Source of the DNA: Hyphomicrobiales bacterium
Lineage (GTDB): Bacteria; Pseudomonadota; Alphaproteobacteria; Parvibaculales; Parvibaculaceae
Direction: 5' to 3'
DNA: 64,000 nucleotides
Assembly (NCBI GenBank): GCA_016124805.1
Contig: WGND01000004.1
Location: 1-64,000 of the forward strand
Positions 36,126 through 46,008 of this stretch are shown piece after piece. The notes beneath the pieces are model-generated. The model was not told where the DNA came from and searched no databases. It worked only from the letters and a program-made list of their open reading frames with translations. Numbering within the stretch: position 1 is the first letter of the stretch; each line of letters opens with the position of its first letter. The translations under genes and the position numbers were made by a program.

Positions 36126-36704
36126 ATGTTGAAGAAAATTCTGTTCGGGCTTTCAGCCTTTGTGGTCGCGCTGCTTCTCGGCGTCGGCTCGGCCTATTTC
36201 ATGCTGGCCAATGCCCAGAAAAGCGGTGGTATCCATTCAGGACCCTGGGCAACCAGTACGAGCTTTGGCAGTCCGGACGCCAGCATGTATGTGAGAGCCC
36301 GTGTTGCCTTGTTTGGCCTTCTTGCGCTCGACAAGAAGGAGACAATTTACTTCATCGCCAATGAAGACAGCGAGGGTGAAGCACTGAGTGGCAGCTGCAC
36401 CTACAAGCTTGTCGGCACACCCCTTGCCGCCCGCTGGTGGAGCATCACGGCCTATGCACCTGACAGCTATCTCATCCCCAATGAGGCCAAGATTTATTCT
36501 ATCGCTCAGACGACCGTGAAGCGCGAAGAGGATGGCAGCTTTATCGCCTATGTGTCACCGGAGCGACATGACGGCAACTGGCTGCCGGTCAGGGCGGGTG
36601 AGGCCTTTGACCTGACGGCCCGATTCTATAATCCGGATGCGTCAATCTATGACGATCCGTCCAAAGCCGTTCTGCCCACGATTACCAAGGAGAGCTGCAA
36701 ATGA
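36126..36704 (+). CDS. DUF1214 domain protein with an N-terminal membrane anchor
   Basis: 192 residues from ATG 36126. A single hydrophobic segment (ILFGLSAFVVALLLGVGSAYFML) is followed by a periplasm-facing domain. Segments such as MYVRARVALFGLLALDKKETIYFIA and ARWWSITAYAPDSYLIPNE match DUF1214, usually the C-terminal half of longer DUF1254/DUF1214 proteins. It overlaps the DUF1254 gene by 4 bases (ATGA). The two halves appear as separate genes here. Function unknown. Confidence 0.87.
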   Translation: MLKKILFGLSAFVVALLLGVGSAYFMLANAQKSGGIHSGPWATSTSFGSPDASMYVRARVALFGLLALDKKETIYFIANEDSEGEALSGSCTYKLVGTPLAARWWSITAYAPDSYLIPNEAKIYSIAQTTVKREEDGSFIAYVSPERHDGNWLPVRAGEAFDLTARFYNPDASIYDDPSKAVLPTITKESCK

Positions 36705-37264
36705 CAACGCAATCACCCGAAATGGCGAAAGTGAAGCGTCTCGTCATCTGGCTCATCGCGGTCATCATCATGGCCGATATCATCCACGTCGCGACGATCT
36801 GGGCAATCCCGCGGGTCATCATGTCCCGTGTCATGACAGTGGTGGCGGGCAATAGCGAAGCCAATGTCATGGCGCATATGCAGCGGCCCGATGAGACGTC
36901 CCGCACAGTGGTGCGCCCGAGCCCCGATCTTGCCTATTCCATCTGCTCACTTGATCTTTCCAAGGGGGCCGTCCACGTCGTGGTTCCCCTCAGCGCGCCC
37001 TATAGTTCGGTCGCGCTCTATTCGTCGGCGACGGATAATTATTTTGTGCGCAATGATCGTGACACAGATGGTGCCCCGGTCGATATCGTGGTCGTAGGCA
37101 AGAGGGAGCCGATCCCCAGCAATCTGCCTCCATCCACCACACTCATTGAATCACCGACAGACAAGGGTCTCGTCCTTGTGCGCCGTGTGATTGAAAATGA
37201 TGAGAGCTTTCCAGCGCTTGATGAAATGCGCCGGACAGCCAGCTGTTCCACCATTAAGGGCTGA
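36701..37264 (+). CDS. DUF1254 domain protein
   Basis: 187 residues. An N-terminal membrane segment (LVIWLIAVIIMADIIHVATIWAI) precedes a DUF1254 domain (SPDLAYSICSLDLSKGAVHVVVPLSAPYSSVALYS). It overlaps the DUF1214 gene. It completes the IclR-adjacent operon, suggesting an envelope role alongside the TauD enzyme. Confidence 0.85.
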   Translation: MTTQSPEMAKVKRLVIWLIAVIIMADIIHVATIWAIPRVIMSRVMTVVAGNSEANVMAHMQRPDETSRTVVRPSPDLAYSICSLDLSKGAVHVVVPLSAPYSSVALYSSATDNYFVRNDRDTDGAPVDIVVVGKREPIPSNLPPSTTLIESPTDKGLVLVRRVIENDESFPALDEMRRTASCSTIKG

Positions 37265-37270
37265 AGGTTG

Positions 37271-37304
37271 CACGCTGCCGGATCTGGGGAGACCCAGCAG
37301 CGTG
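37271..37304. terminator. Hairpin between DUF1254 and oligopeptidase B genes
   Basis: Outer arms CACGCTGC/GCAGCGTG with an inner CTGGG/CCCAG. There is no T tract, so its role as a terminator for the convergent genes is likely but not certain. Confidence 0.6.
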
Positions 37305-37309
37305 GCATG

Positions 37310-39403
37310 TCAGACCTTGTCGGCTATGGCGAGCGCGAATGAGAAGACGAGGGCTGTTTCCTTCAGCCGTTCAAATCGTCCCGACGCACCGCCATGGCCG
37401 GCATCCATATTGATCTTCAGCAATGTCAGGTGATCATCCGTCCTGGTCGCGCGTAGCTTCGCGATCCATTTGGCCGGCTCCCAATAGGTAACGCGCGGAT
37501 CAGTAAGGCCGCCCAGCGCGAAGAGATGCGGATAGGCCTGCGGCTTCACATTGTCATAGGGGCTGTAGCTCGCCATGTAGCGATAGGCATCCTCGCTCTC
37601 GATCGGATTTCCCCATTCGTTCCATTCAGGTGGCGTGAGCGGCAAGGTGGCGTCCAGCATGGTGGTCAGCACATCCACAAAAGGCACTTCGGCAATGATG
37701 CCGTTGAAGAGCTCAGGCGCCATATTCGCCACAGCACCCATCAGCATGCCGCCCGCGCTGCCGCCTTGCGCAATGATGCCGCCCTTATGTGTGAAACCTT
37801 CCGCAATGAGATGCTCGCCGGCGGTAATAAAATCCGTAAAGGTATTTTTCTTGTGATTGCGCTTGCCCTGCACATACCAGCCATAGCCCTTTTCCATGCC
37901 GCCACGAATATGCGCGATGGCATAGATGAAGCCGCGATCAACAAGTGACAATGCCCCGATGGAAAAATTGGAGGGGATGGTGATGCCATAGGAGCCATAG
38001 CCATAAAGCAGGCAGGGGGCCTTGCCATCCAGCGGCAGGTCCTTGCGATAGAGAAGCGAGATCGGCACCAGGGCCCCGTCATCGGCTCTGGCAAAAATAC
38101 GCCGCGTCACATAGTCAGCCGGATTATGGCCGGAAGGAATTTCCTGCCGCTTGCGCAATGTCCGTTCCCGCGTCTCAAGGTCATAATCATAGACCTCGGC
38201 AGGTGTCGTCATGGATGAATAGGAGAAACGCAGTTCCTGCGTGTCATATTCATAGCCTGATCCCATATGCAGCTCATAGGCTTCCTCATCAAAGCCGATC
38301 TCGTGTTCGGCGCCATCGGCCAGTCGGCGGATGATGATGCGGTTGAGCCCGTCACGTCTTTCGCTGCGGATATAATGACGGGCAAGCGCCACCTGTGAAA
38401 GAACCAGTGTGCCGGGACGATGCGGGATCATGTCGCGCCAGTTCTCCCGTCCCGGCTTGTCATGCGGGGTCTCCACAACCTTGAAGTCTTCCGCCCCGTC
38501 GGCATTCGTCAGAATGAGGAAGCGCTGATTGGCAGCATCATCCTCGACATCATATTCAACGCCGTTCACGCGGGCTGCCATCAGAATGGGCGTCGCATCC
38601 GGCTTGTCTGCGGGCAACAGCCGGATCTCGCTGGTTTCGTGGTCGTGACTGAGAATGATGATGAACCTGCCGCTTTGCGTCTTGCTGACGCTGACAAAAA
38701 AGCCTTCATCTGCCTCTTCATAAACCAGCCTGTCTTCGCTGCGCGCTGTGCCGATGACATGGCGCAGGACACGCAAGGGGCGGTGTTCCTGATCGACCTC
38801 GGTATAAAAAAAGCTTTCGGCCCTGGCATCCCAGGCCGTGCCGGGCGATGTCTCAGCCACCTCATCCTCAAGGTCCTGGCCCGTTGTCAGGTCGCGGATG
38901 CGGATGGTGAAGAATTCCGAGCCCTTGCGGTCGGCTGACCAGGCGGCATAGCGATGATCAGGTGAATGATCAACATCCCCGATCTTGAAATAGGCTTCAT
39001 CCGCCGCCTCGACATTGCCGTCAATCGTGACCTCTTCTACGCCGTCGCCCTGGCGACGACAGAAAATCGGATGCTGCGATCCCACGGCATAGCGTGTGTA
39101 ATAGTGATAGGGGCCATCCCTCAGGGGAACGGATGAATCATCCTCCTTGATGCGGCCCTTCATCTCGGCAAAAAGCGTTTCACGAAGCTCGGTGAGTGGT
39201 TTTAGCGTTTCCTCAGTGTAGCTGTTTTCCGCTTCGAGATAGTCTCGGATATCGGCATCAAGAACGCTCGGGTCACGCATGACCTCACGCCATTTTGCAT
39301 CACGTAACCAGGCATAGGGATCAACCCGCGTGATGCCGTGATATGTATCGCTGACAGGCCGCTTGTCAGCGAGCGGTGCCTTGCCGGGAGGAGTGAGTTT
39401 CAT
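37310..39403 (-). CDS. ptrB: Oligopeptidase B (S9A family peptidase)
   Basis: 697 residues from ATG 39403, with GAGG 6 bases upstream. The catalytic triad is in AQGGSAGGMLMGAVANMAPELF (Ser), ALGGLTDPRVTYWEPAKW (Asp) and MDAGHGGASGRF (His). The N-terminal beta-propeller starts with DPYAWLRDAKW. Oligopeptidase B cleaves after basic residues in short peptides, in the cytosol. It is preceded by a terminator and faces the DUF1254 gene. Confidence 0.95.
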   Translation of the reverse strand: MKLTPPGKAPLADKRPVSDTYHGITRVDPYAWLRDAKWREVMRDPSVLDADIRDYLEAENSYTEETLKPLTELRETLFAEMKGRIKEDDSSVPLRDGPYHYYTRYAVGSQHPIFCRRQGDGVEEVTIDGNVEAADEAYFKIGDVDHSPDHRYAAWSADRKGSEFFTIRIRDLTTGQDLEDEVAETSPGTAWDARAESFFYTEVDQEHRPLRVLRHVIGTARSEDRLVYEEADEGFFVSVSKTQSGRFIIILSHDHETSEIRLLPADKPDATPILMAARVNGVEYDVEDDAANQRFLILTNADGAEDFKVVETPHDKPGRENWRDMIPHRPGTLVLSQVALARHYIRSERRDGLNRIIIRRLADGAEHEIGFDEEAYELHMGSGYEYDTQELRFSYSSMTTPAEVYDYDLETRERTLRKRQEIPSGHNPADYVTRRIFARADDGALVPISLLYRKDLPLDGKAPCLLYGYGSYGITIPSNFSIGALSLVDRGFIYAIAHIRGGMEKGYGWYVQGKRNHKKNTFTDFITAGEHLIAEGFTHKGGIIAQGGSAGGMLMGAVANMAPELFNGIIAEVPFVDVLTTMLDATLPLTPPEWNEWGNPIESEDAYRYMASYSPYDNVKPQAYPHLFALGGLTDPRVTYWEPAKWIAKLRATRTDDHLTLLKINMDAGHGGASGRFERLKETALVFSFALAIADKV

Positions 39404-39438
39404 CATATGCCTCAAATCGCTGACAGAATTCGTACAAG

Positions 39439-39468
39439 AAAAAAGGCCCCGTGCATTTGCAGGGGGCC
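39439..39468 (-). terminator. Rho-independent terminator of the MaoC-like gene
   Basis: Stem GGCCCCGTGC / GCAGGGGGCC (one mismatch) with an ATTT loop and TTTTTT on the minus strand. It ends the MaoC gene ahead of ptrB. Confidence 0.9.
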
Positions 39469-39492
39469 CCTGATCCTAGCCGATAGCTGATC

Positions 39493-39945
<453 letters not shown>

Positions 39946-40110
39946 GTCGTCCTCCTTATGTATCCCGGCACGTCCGACCGGATTGAGTTCGCCTCGCGCG
40001 CCGTCATATTGTCGGTACGCTGGTCAATGGTCGCTAAACTAGCCGCCTGAAGACGGATCGCCAAGGGTCAATCGGGCCTCAGGTCGATCAGTCCTGTGCA
40101 GTGCCGGTTC

Positions 40111-40596
40111 TTACATGGACAGCCGAATGCGGACGCGGCGGTCTTCCTTGGCGTCCCAGGTCAAGGCATCGCGCATCCAGCCCCAGGCCTCGCCTTCAGA
40201 TTCAATGGCAATGCGCGAAGCCGGCCAGCCATAGGATTGAAAGATGGCTGCAACGCTGGCCGAGCGTTTGCGCGACAGGGCCTCATTCGCTGCGGCATTG
40301 CCCGATTTGCTGGCCTTGCCGAACAGGCAGATCTGCTGGGCATTCTGTCCCTTGGCGAATTTGGTGATGCGGGCAATCTCGTCGAGATATTTGCCGTCGA
40401 CATGGCTCGAGCTGGTCTCGAAGTAAATATAATAGTCCTTCTCGAACTTCTTGCTCGGATAGCGGTTATTGCAGCTCTTGCCTGTAGAATAGATCTCGCC
40501 GGCTCTGGCAGGTGGACTGTTCAGGTCCGTAGCGAAGACAAGCAGCAGCACGGCAAGGGCAGGCGCATATCGCAGCATGTATCTGAGATGGTTCAT
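40111..40596 (-). CDS. OmpA-like C-terminal domain protein
   Basis: 161 residues from ATG 40596. A signal peptide (MLRYAPALAVLLLVFATDL... with PPARAGE as a likely cleavage site) leads to a 130-residue periplasmic domain. FEKDYYIYFETSSSHVDGKYLDEIARITKFAKGQN then GNAAANEALSRKRSASVAAIFQSYG and DRRVRI follow the OmpA/Pal peptidoglycan-binding pattern, though weakly. Two Cys residues occur at the start and middle. Likely a peptidoglycan-associated protein. Confidence 0.8.
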   Translation of the reverse strand: MNHLRYMLRYAPALAVLLLVFATDLNSPPARAGEIYSTGKSCNNRYPSKKFEKDYYIYFETSSSHVDGKYLDEIARITKFAKGQNAQQICLFGKASKSGNAAANEALSRKRSASVAAIFQSYGWPASRIAIESEGEAWGWMRDALTWDAKEDRRVRIRLSM

Positions 40597-40678
40597 CTGT
40601 CGGACTCCGTATGATTCGTCCCCCTGCGCCCAGCATGCGACCACAGCGCGACCGCATCAAGAGCGCAGGGAAGGCGGA

Positions 40679-42226
40679 TCAAACGATCTTGGAGTCGTGA
40701 TTGCCCCAATAGCGGTCACGGATCAGCCGCTTGTAGAGCTTGCCAGTGGCATGGCGCGGCAATTCCTTGTCGAAATCGACGCTGCGCGGGCATTTGATGG
40801 CCGAGAGCTCTGTCTTGCAATAGGCGATGAGCTCCGCCTCAAGCTCGGGCCCGGCATCAGCCCAGCTCACAGGCTGCACAATGGCTTTGACTTCTTCGCC
40901 AAAGTCTTCGTTCGGGACGCCGATCACAGCGACATCGGCCACCTTGGGATGCATGACGAGAAGGTTCTCGGCTTCCTGCGGATAGATATTCACGCCGCCT
41001 GAGATGATCATGAAGGCCTTGCGATCCGTCAGATAGAGATAGCCTTCCTCGTCGACGCGACCGACATCGCCCAGCGTCGTCCAGCCTTTGGGATGACGGG
41101 AGTCCTGTGTCTTGCCGGGATCATTGTGATATTCGAACTGAACATCGCTCTCAAAAAAGATCGTGCCAGCTTCACCGACGGGCAGTTCGACACCATCATC
41201 ATCGCAGATATGGATGGTACCCAGCAGTGGCTTGCCGACCGAGCCCTTGTGCGAAAGCCATTCATTTGAGTCCAGCGCACAGAAGCCATTGCCTTCAGAA
41301 CCCGCATAATATTCAAAAATCACCGGCCCCCACCAGTCGATCATCTGTTCCTTCACAGGAACGGGGCAGGGGGCGGCGGCGTGGATGGCAACCTTCAGGC
41401 TCGACACATCATATTTCTCGCGCACGTCTTTGGGGATCTTCAGCATGCGCACAAACATGGTGGGCACCCATTGACTATGCGTGACCTTGTAGTCCCCGAT
41501 CAGACGCAGGGCCTCCTCCGCATCGAAATGCTCCATCACGATAATGGTGCCACCAATGCGATTGACGGCCATGCAGTAGCGCAGCGGCGCGGCATGATAG
41601 AGCGGTGCAGGCGAGAGATAGGTGGTGTTTTCGTCAAAGCCGTAAAGCAGCTGGATAAGACCGATCAGACCCGGCATCTCGTCGATCTTGGCCCCGGTCA
41701 ACGGATGCCGGATACCCTTGGGGCGTCCCGTCGTGCCGGAGGAATAGAGCATGTCGGTGCCGGCGGTTTCGTCGGCAATGGGTGTGGTCGGCATCTTGTC
41801 GCGCTCTGTCTCGTAGGACTCATAGCCAGCAATCTGGCCCCCCACTGAGAACAGGCGTTCGACACCGGGAACATGATTACCGGTCACGAGTTCAGCGGCC
41901 GTTTTCTCCAGCGACTTTGAGGTGAAAAGCATGCGCGCGCCACAGTCTTTGACGATATAGGCGATTTCCCCGGCGGTGAGGCGGGAGGAGACGGCGGTAA
42001 AGTAAAGGCCAGCGCGTTGCGCCGCCCAGCAGATTTCAAAAAAGGCGGAATTGTTTTCCATGAAGATGGCAATCGCATCACCCACCTTCAGGCCGCTTTT
42101 GCGGAAGAGCTGCGCCATCTGGTTGGAGCGCTCATTGAGCTGGCGATAGGTGACCGTTTCGCCTGTGCCCGCCATGATATAGGCAGGCTTTTCAGGCGTA
42201 TTCTGCGCGTGAATATATGGATGCAT
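40679..42226 (-). CDS. Acyl-CoA synthetase (AMP-dependent ligase)
   Basis: 515 residues. The phosphate loop is MLYSSGTTGRPKGIRHP; later motifs are FEYYAGSEGNGF, TLGDVGRVDEEGYLYLTDRKAFMIISGGVNIYPQEAENLL and the C-terminal PRHATGKLYKR with the adenylation Lys. It activates a carboxylic acid to an acyl-CoA; substrate is likely a fatty, aromatic or bile-acid-like acid (this subgroup is diverse). It is divergent from an enoyl-CoA hydratase gene. Confidence 0.94.
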   Translation of the reverse strand: MHPYIHAQNTPEKPAYIMAGTGETVTYRQLNERSNQMAQLFRKSGLKVGDAIAIFMENNSAFFEICWAAQRAGLYFTAVSSRLTAGEIAYIVKDCGARMLFTSKSLEKTAAELVTGNHVPGVERLFSVGGQIAGYESYETERDKMPTTPIADETAGTDMLYSSGTTGRPKGIRHPLTGAKIDEMPGLIGLIQLLYGFDENTTYLSPAPLYHAAPLRYCMAVNRIGGTIIVMEHFDAEEALRLIGDYKVTHSQWVPTMFVRMLKIPKDVREKYDVSSLKVAIHAAAPCPVPVKEQMIDWWGPVIFEYYAGSEGNGFCALDSNEWLSHKGSVGKPLLGTIHICDDDGVELPVGEAGTIFFESDVQFEYHNDPGKTQDSRHPKGWTTLGDVGRVDEEGYLYLTDRKAFMIISGGVNIYPQEAENLLVMHPKVADVAVIGVPNEDFGEEVKAIVQPVSWADAGPELEAELIAYCKTELSAIKCPRSVDFDKELPRHATGKLYKRLIRDRYWGNHDSKIV

Positions 42227-42451
42227 AACTCGGATTCCCCTTTTCCATCCCCGCGATTGCCCCGGGGTCAGATGTCCGGGCTTCGCGTTTCATCGTGCCC
42301 GTTGTTATTTCTTGGTCAGGGAAATAAGGTTCCCGCCTGATACGAAGACACAACAAGTTTTGAGCGCCGTCAATAAGGCGCAGCTTGACGCAGCGGCAAT
42401 AGGACTGCGTCGGTCAAGATAAAATCAAAAATGCGCCACAGGGAGAATTAC

Positions 42452-43357
42452 ATGGCCTTCGAAACAATCAAATATGACGTCGCCGACAACATTCTGACCA
42501 TCACCTTGAACCGGCCTGAGAAGTTGAACGCCTTCACCGGCAAGATGGCGCTGGAGCTGATTGAAGCTTTTGACATGGCTGATGCCGATGACGATGTGCG
42601 GGCAATCATCGTGACGGGTGAAGGCCGTGCCTTCTGCGCCGGTGCCGACCTTTCCGCCGGTGCCAAGACCTTCGACTATGACAAGCTCGACAACCGCCCC
42701 GACAAGAAGGGCAGCCCCGTGCAGGCGGATGGGTCGATCGACTGGAGCCATGACGCCGTGCGCGACGGCGGTGGCCGCGTGACGCTGCGCATCTATGAGT
42801 GCCTCAAGCCCGTCATTGCCGCCGTCAATGGACCAGCCGTCGGTATCGGTGTCACGATGCAGCTGGCGATGGATATTCGTCTGGCATCTGAAGAGGCCCG
42901 CTTCGGGTTTGTTTTCGCCCGCCGTGGCATCGTGCCGGAAGCCTGCTCGAGCTGGTTCCTGCCGCGCATTGTCGGCGTCAGTCAGGCGTTGGAATGGATC
43001 TACACAGGTCGTGTGTTCCCGGCACAGGAAGCGCTGGAAGGGGGGCTGGTGAAGAAGGTCTACAAGGCCAATGAATTGCTGCCCGCCGCCCGTGCGCTTG
43101 CCCGCGAAATTGCCGACAATACCGCACCCGTTTCCGTCGCCCTGTCACGCCAGCTGATCTGGCGCATGGCCGGTGCCGATCATCCGATGGAAGCCCACAA
43201 GATGGACAGCCGCTCGATCTATGCGCGCGGCGCCTCGGACGATGCCAAGGAAGGCGTGATGTCCTTCCTGGAGAAGCGCCCGGCGGTCTATCCCAACAAG
43301 GTCTCCAAGGACATGCCGTCCTTCTTCCCCTGGTGGGACGAACGTAAATACAAGTAA
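42452..43357 (+). CDS. Crotonase/enoyl-CoA hydratase family protein
   Basis: 301 residues from ATG 42452 (AGGGAGAATTAC upstream). A crotonase fold with ILTITLNRPEKLNAFTG, RAIIVTGEGRAFCAGADLSAG (oxyanion hole) and PVIAAVNGPAVGIGVTMQLAMDIRLASEEARFGFVFARRGIVPEACSSWFLPRIVG (second oxyanion Gly and catalytic Glu region). Hydrates trans-2-enoyl-CoA in beta-oxidation. It lies opposite the acyl-CoA synthetase, forming a sensible pathway pair. It ends 1 base before a convergent MFS gene. Confidence 0.94.
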   Translation: MAFETIKYDVADNILTITLNRPEKLNAFTGKMALELIEAFDMADADDDVRAIIVTGEGRAFCAGADLSAGAKTFDYDKLDNRPDKKGSPVQADGSIDWSHDAVRDGGGRVTLRIYECLKPVIAAVNGPAVGIGVTMQLAMDIRLASEEARFGFVFARRGIVPEACSSWFLPRIVGVSQALEWIYTGRVFPAQEALEGGLVKKVYKANELLPAARALAREIADNTAPVSVALSRQLIWRMAGADHPMEAHKMDSRSIYARGASDDAKEGVMSFLEKRPAVYPNKVSKDMPSFFPWWDERKYK

Positions 43358-43358
43358 G

Positions 43359-44615
43359 TCAGTCGTGAGGGCCCTCCGGCACATGCCGGGGGGCTTCCAT
43401 GCGCCAGAGCGGCGTGAAGAAAAAGATCGACAGCCACAGCACCACCATCAGTCCGCAGGGCAGCAGCACCGCATCAAGCGGTCCAAGCCAGTGAATGGCA
43501 TAGCCGGTGAGAAAGGACCCGATGGGTCCGCCGCCCATGGTGCCGAGTGTGAAACCCGCCAGCATCCGCGCCCGCATGGCATCCGTCGCTGTTTCCTGCA
43601 CGATGGAACGCGAGATTGTCATGGCGATGCCGCCGCCCAGACCCCAAACCGCGGCCAGCAGGCACAGCGCCCAGATGGGCGGCTGAAGATGAATCAGCAG
43701 CATCACGGAGACGCTGATGCCTGAGGTCATCATGATCGTGCGGCCCTGATGCCGGATGGCCCGAAACCGGCTGACGGCAAAAGACGAAATGCCGATCCCG
43801 GTGAAGAAACTCATCAGCAACAGGCCGATTTGAAATGAGTCGCCTTGATAGATGTCGCGAATGAGGATCGGGAAAAGCACCATGAAGACGCCCATGAAGA
43901 GGACGCCGCCAAAAAACTGGAAAATCAGCACGGGCCGGATGCGATCACTCTCCCATATGGCCAGCAGTCCGGCCTTCACATCCCGCAAGGGCGACCGGCG
44001 CACATCGGCCACATGTATCGGCGGGGCCGGATCGAGACGCGAGGTTGTGAAGGCAGCAAAGGCGAGCAGGGCGCTTTGCGCCACCAGCAGCAAATGCGCG
44101 CCGAAATATTCCGCCGTGCCACCCAGCATGAAACCGCCGACCTGACCGAGAAACTGGCCGGCCATGGCGAGTGCCACCGCTTTCTGGATATTGCCCCCCT
44201 GGCGCATCATCGCGACGCGTGAAAGCAGGCTGTCGCGGGCCGGCATGACGAAGCCTCCCAACGACGACATCATGATCGCATAGGCCAGAATGAAGCTGTA
44301 ACTCAGATTATCCGTGAGAATGACGATGGCCAGCATAAGCGGTGGCAGAACCGAAAGCAGCTGCAGACGCATCAGATGGTGGCGCAGTTCGGCGCGGTCA
44401 GCCGCCGCGCCGCCGAAAAGACCCAGCAGCAGCATCGGCAGCATGGAGAGCATCTGGGCAATGCCAAGCTGGTCCGAGGTGACATGCAGTTCAAAGGTCA
44501 GCAGTGACGGCAGCAGCACGGATTGAATGCCGGCCGATATGAAATAGGACCAGAGGCCCCGCATGTACCAGGCCAGCTTTTCAGGCGGCGCAGTGACGGG
44601 CGAAGGATCAGCCAT
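43359..44615 (-). CDS. MFS transporter (EntS-like), downstream copy of a tandem pair
   Basis: 418 residues from ATG 44615, two bases after the stop of the upstream paralog. Twelve or so membrane segments are visible; VMPARDSLLSRVAMMRQGGNIQKAVALAMAGQFLGQ and the loop GLFGGAAADRAELRHHLMRLQ fit the DHA3/EntS exporter type. The frame extends to 45050 through antisense sequence of the upstream gene, which I reject. It is probably co-transcribed with its paralog and could act with it. Confidence 0.9.
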   Translation of the reverse strand: MADPSPVTAPPEKLAWYMRGLWSYFISAGIQSVLLPSLLTFELHVTSDQLGIAQMLSMLPMLLLGLFGGAAADRAELRHHLMRLQLLSVLPPLMLAIVILTDNLSYSFILAYAIMMSSLGGFVMPARDSLLSRVAMMRQGGNIQKAVALAMAGQFLGQVGGFMLGGTAEYFGAHLLLVAQSALLAFAAFTTSRLDPAPPIHVADVRRSPLRDVKAGLLAIWESDRIRPVLIFQFFGGVLFMGVFMVLFPILIRDIYQGDSFQIGLLLMSFFTGIGISSFAVSRFRAIRHQGRTIMMTSGISVSVMLLIHLQPPIWALCLLAAVWGLGGGIAMTISRSIVQETATDAMRARMLAGFTLGTMGGGPIGSFLTGYAIHWLGPLDAVLLPCGLMVVLWLSIFFFTPLWRMEAPRHVPEGPHD

Positions 44616-44617
44616 CG

Positions 44618-45859
44618 TCAAGCGGCCTTTTCGTGATAGGCCCAGATCGGTGAAAACATCCGCAGGCTGATCAGAATGATGAGCATCAGCACGGTTGGCA
44701 CCCATAAGGCATGATAGATGCCGAGCTGGCCGACCAGCAGACCCATCATCAAGGCGCCGACGGGTGCCCCGCCGGAAAACCCGAGCTGATAGAGCGCAAG
44801 GACGCGGGCGCGATGCGTTTCGGGTGCCGCGATCTGAACAATCGTGCGGCCCATCGTCATGGTCGTGCCCGCGCCCAGACCCCAGACAAAGCAATAGAGG
44901 CACAGCACAACAAAAGGAATGGGGAAGGACATCAGAAACAGGATGATCAGGCCGCTTGTGAGCGAGCCCATCATCACGCGCCCGCGATGGTGGATATGGC
45001 CGACACGGATCAGCGCCATATTGGAAACAATGGTCCCACCCCAGAAGCAAATATTGATCAAGCTCAGTTCCCAGACGCTGCCGCCAAAAATATCGCGCGC
45101 CATGAGCGGCAGGATGACGAGGAAGCTGCCCACGTAAAAGAGACCCACAGCGAACATCATGCCGATCACCGTGAAGACCACAGGTGAGGCGCGCGCGATG
45201 GCGATGCCGTCGAGAATTTGTTTCAGGCGCGAATCCTTTGTCGCCAGATTGGTCGGCGGCAGGGGTGCGAGCTTCCAGGAAGCGTAGCCACCGCCCAGCA
45301 TCACGATCATCTGCACAATCAGCAGCGCGGGGGTGCCGGTGGTCGCGGCGAGTGCGGCCACAAGCATGCCCACGAGCTGGCTGCCCATTTGTGTTCCCAT
45401 CGCCATGGCAACGGTCTTCTGGATGTTGTTGCCTGCCACACGGGTAAGGGCGGAGTCGCGTGCCGGCATGGCGAAGGCGCCCAGCGTGCCCATCGCGAGA
45501 GCATAGATGATGAGCGCTGAATAGCTGAGGTCGCCGAAGATGAAGACGATGGCGAGCAGCAGGGGCGGAATGGCCGCCAGTATGTGGACGCGGATGAGAA
45601 TGCGCCGGACATCGGACTGATCGGCCGTTGCCCCGCCCAGCAGCATGAAGAGCAGCGAGGGCACCATGAGCGACATTTGGGCAATCCCGACCTTGGCCGC
45701 GGATTCTTCCAGAACATTGGCGACGAGATAGGGGAAGAGAACGAATTGAATGCCAAGGCTGACAAACCAGCTGGCCTGGCCGCCCAGATAAAGCGTCAGC
45801 CGCTTCCGAAGGGCGGCATTCTCAATATCCGGCAGGATCACATCTTCGACAGCGCTCAC
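44618..45859 (-). CDS. MFS transporter (EntS-like), upstream copy of a tandem pair
   Basis: 413 residues with about twelve hydrophobic segments. The motifs MLLGGATADQSDVRRILIRVH, AMPARDSALTRVAGNNIQKTVAMAMGTQMGSQLVGM and CFVWGLGAGTTMTMGRTIVQ align segment by segment with the downstream gene, so the two arose by duplication. The gene ends 2 bases before its paralog. A near-palindromic site lies 57 bases above the start. Confidence 0.9.
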   Translation of the reverse strand: MSAVEDVILPDIENAALRKRLTLYLGGQASWFVSLGIQFVLFPYLVANVLEESAAKVGIAQMSLMVPSLLFMLLGGATADQSDVRRILIRVHILAAIPPLLLAIVFIFGDLSYSALIIYALAMGTLGAFAMPARDSALTRVAGNNIQKTVAMAMGTQMGSQLVGMLVAALAATTGTPALLIVQMIVMLGGGYASWKLAPLPPTNLATKDSRLKQILDGIAIARASPVVFTVIGMMFAVGLFYVGSFLVILPLMARDIFGGSVWELSLINICFWGGTIVSNMALIRVGHIHHRGRVMMGSLTSGLIILFLMSFPIPFVVLCLYCFVWGLGAGTTMTMGRTIVQIAAPETHRARVLALYQLGFSGGAPVGALMMGLLVGQLGIYHALWVPTVLMLIILISLRMFSPIWAYHEKAA

Positions 45860-45915
45860 CGGGCAACCCCGCCGCTGATTGTTGCATTTACGGCCAAGAT
45901 CACCGCCTCCCCTAT

Positions 45916-45934
45916 TAGTTCCATAAGGAAACTA
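45916..45934. promoter_or_regulatory. Imperfect palindrome upstream of the MFS pair
   Basis: TAGTTCC-ATAA-GGAAACTA, an inverted repeat with one unmatched base in one arm, 57 bases above the MFS start at 45859. The shape recalls GTTTCC-type operators, but no matching regulator gene is in this window. Confidence 0.4.
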
Positions 45935-46008
45935 TATGAATTGCGGCTTATTGCCAGTCATGCGGTGCGGCGAGCGACATTTTTTTGGCCTGCCTGTGCG
46001 CGCTGATG

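Noticed and set aside
44618-45050. Extension of the downstream MFS gene through its neighbour
   Set aside because: The added 145 residues read through the paralog out of frame; ATG 44615 matches the family start.
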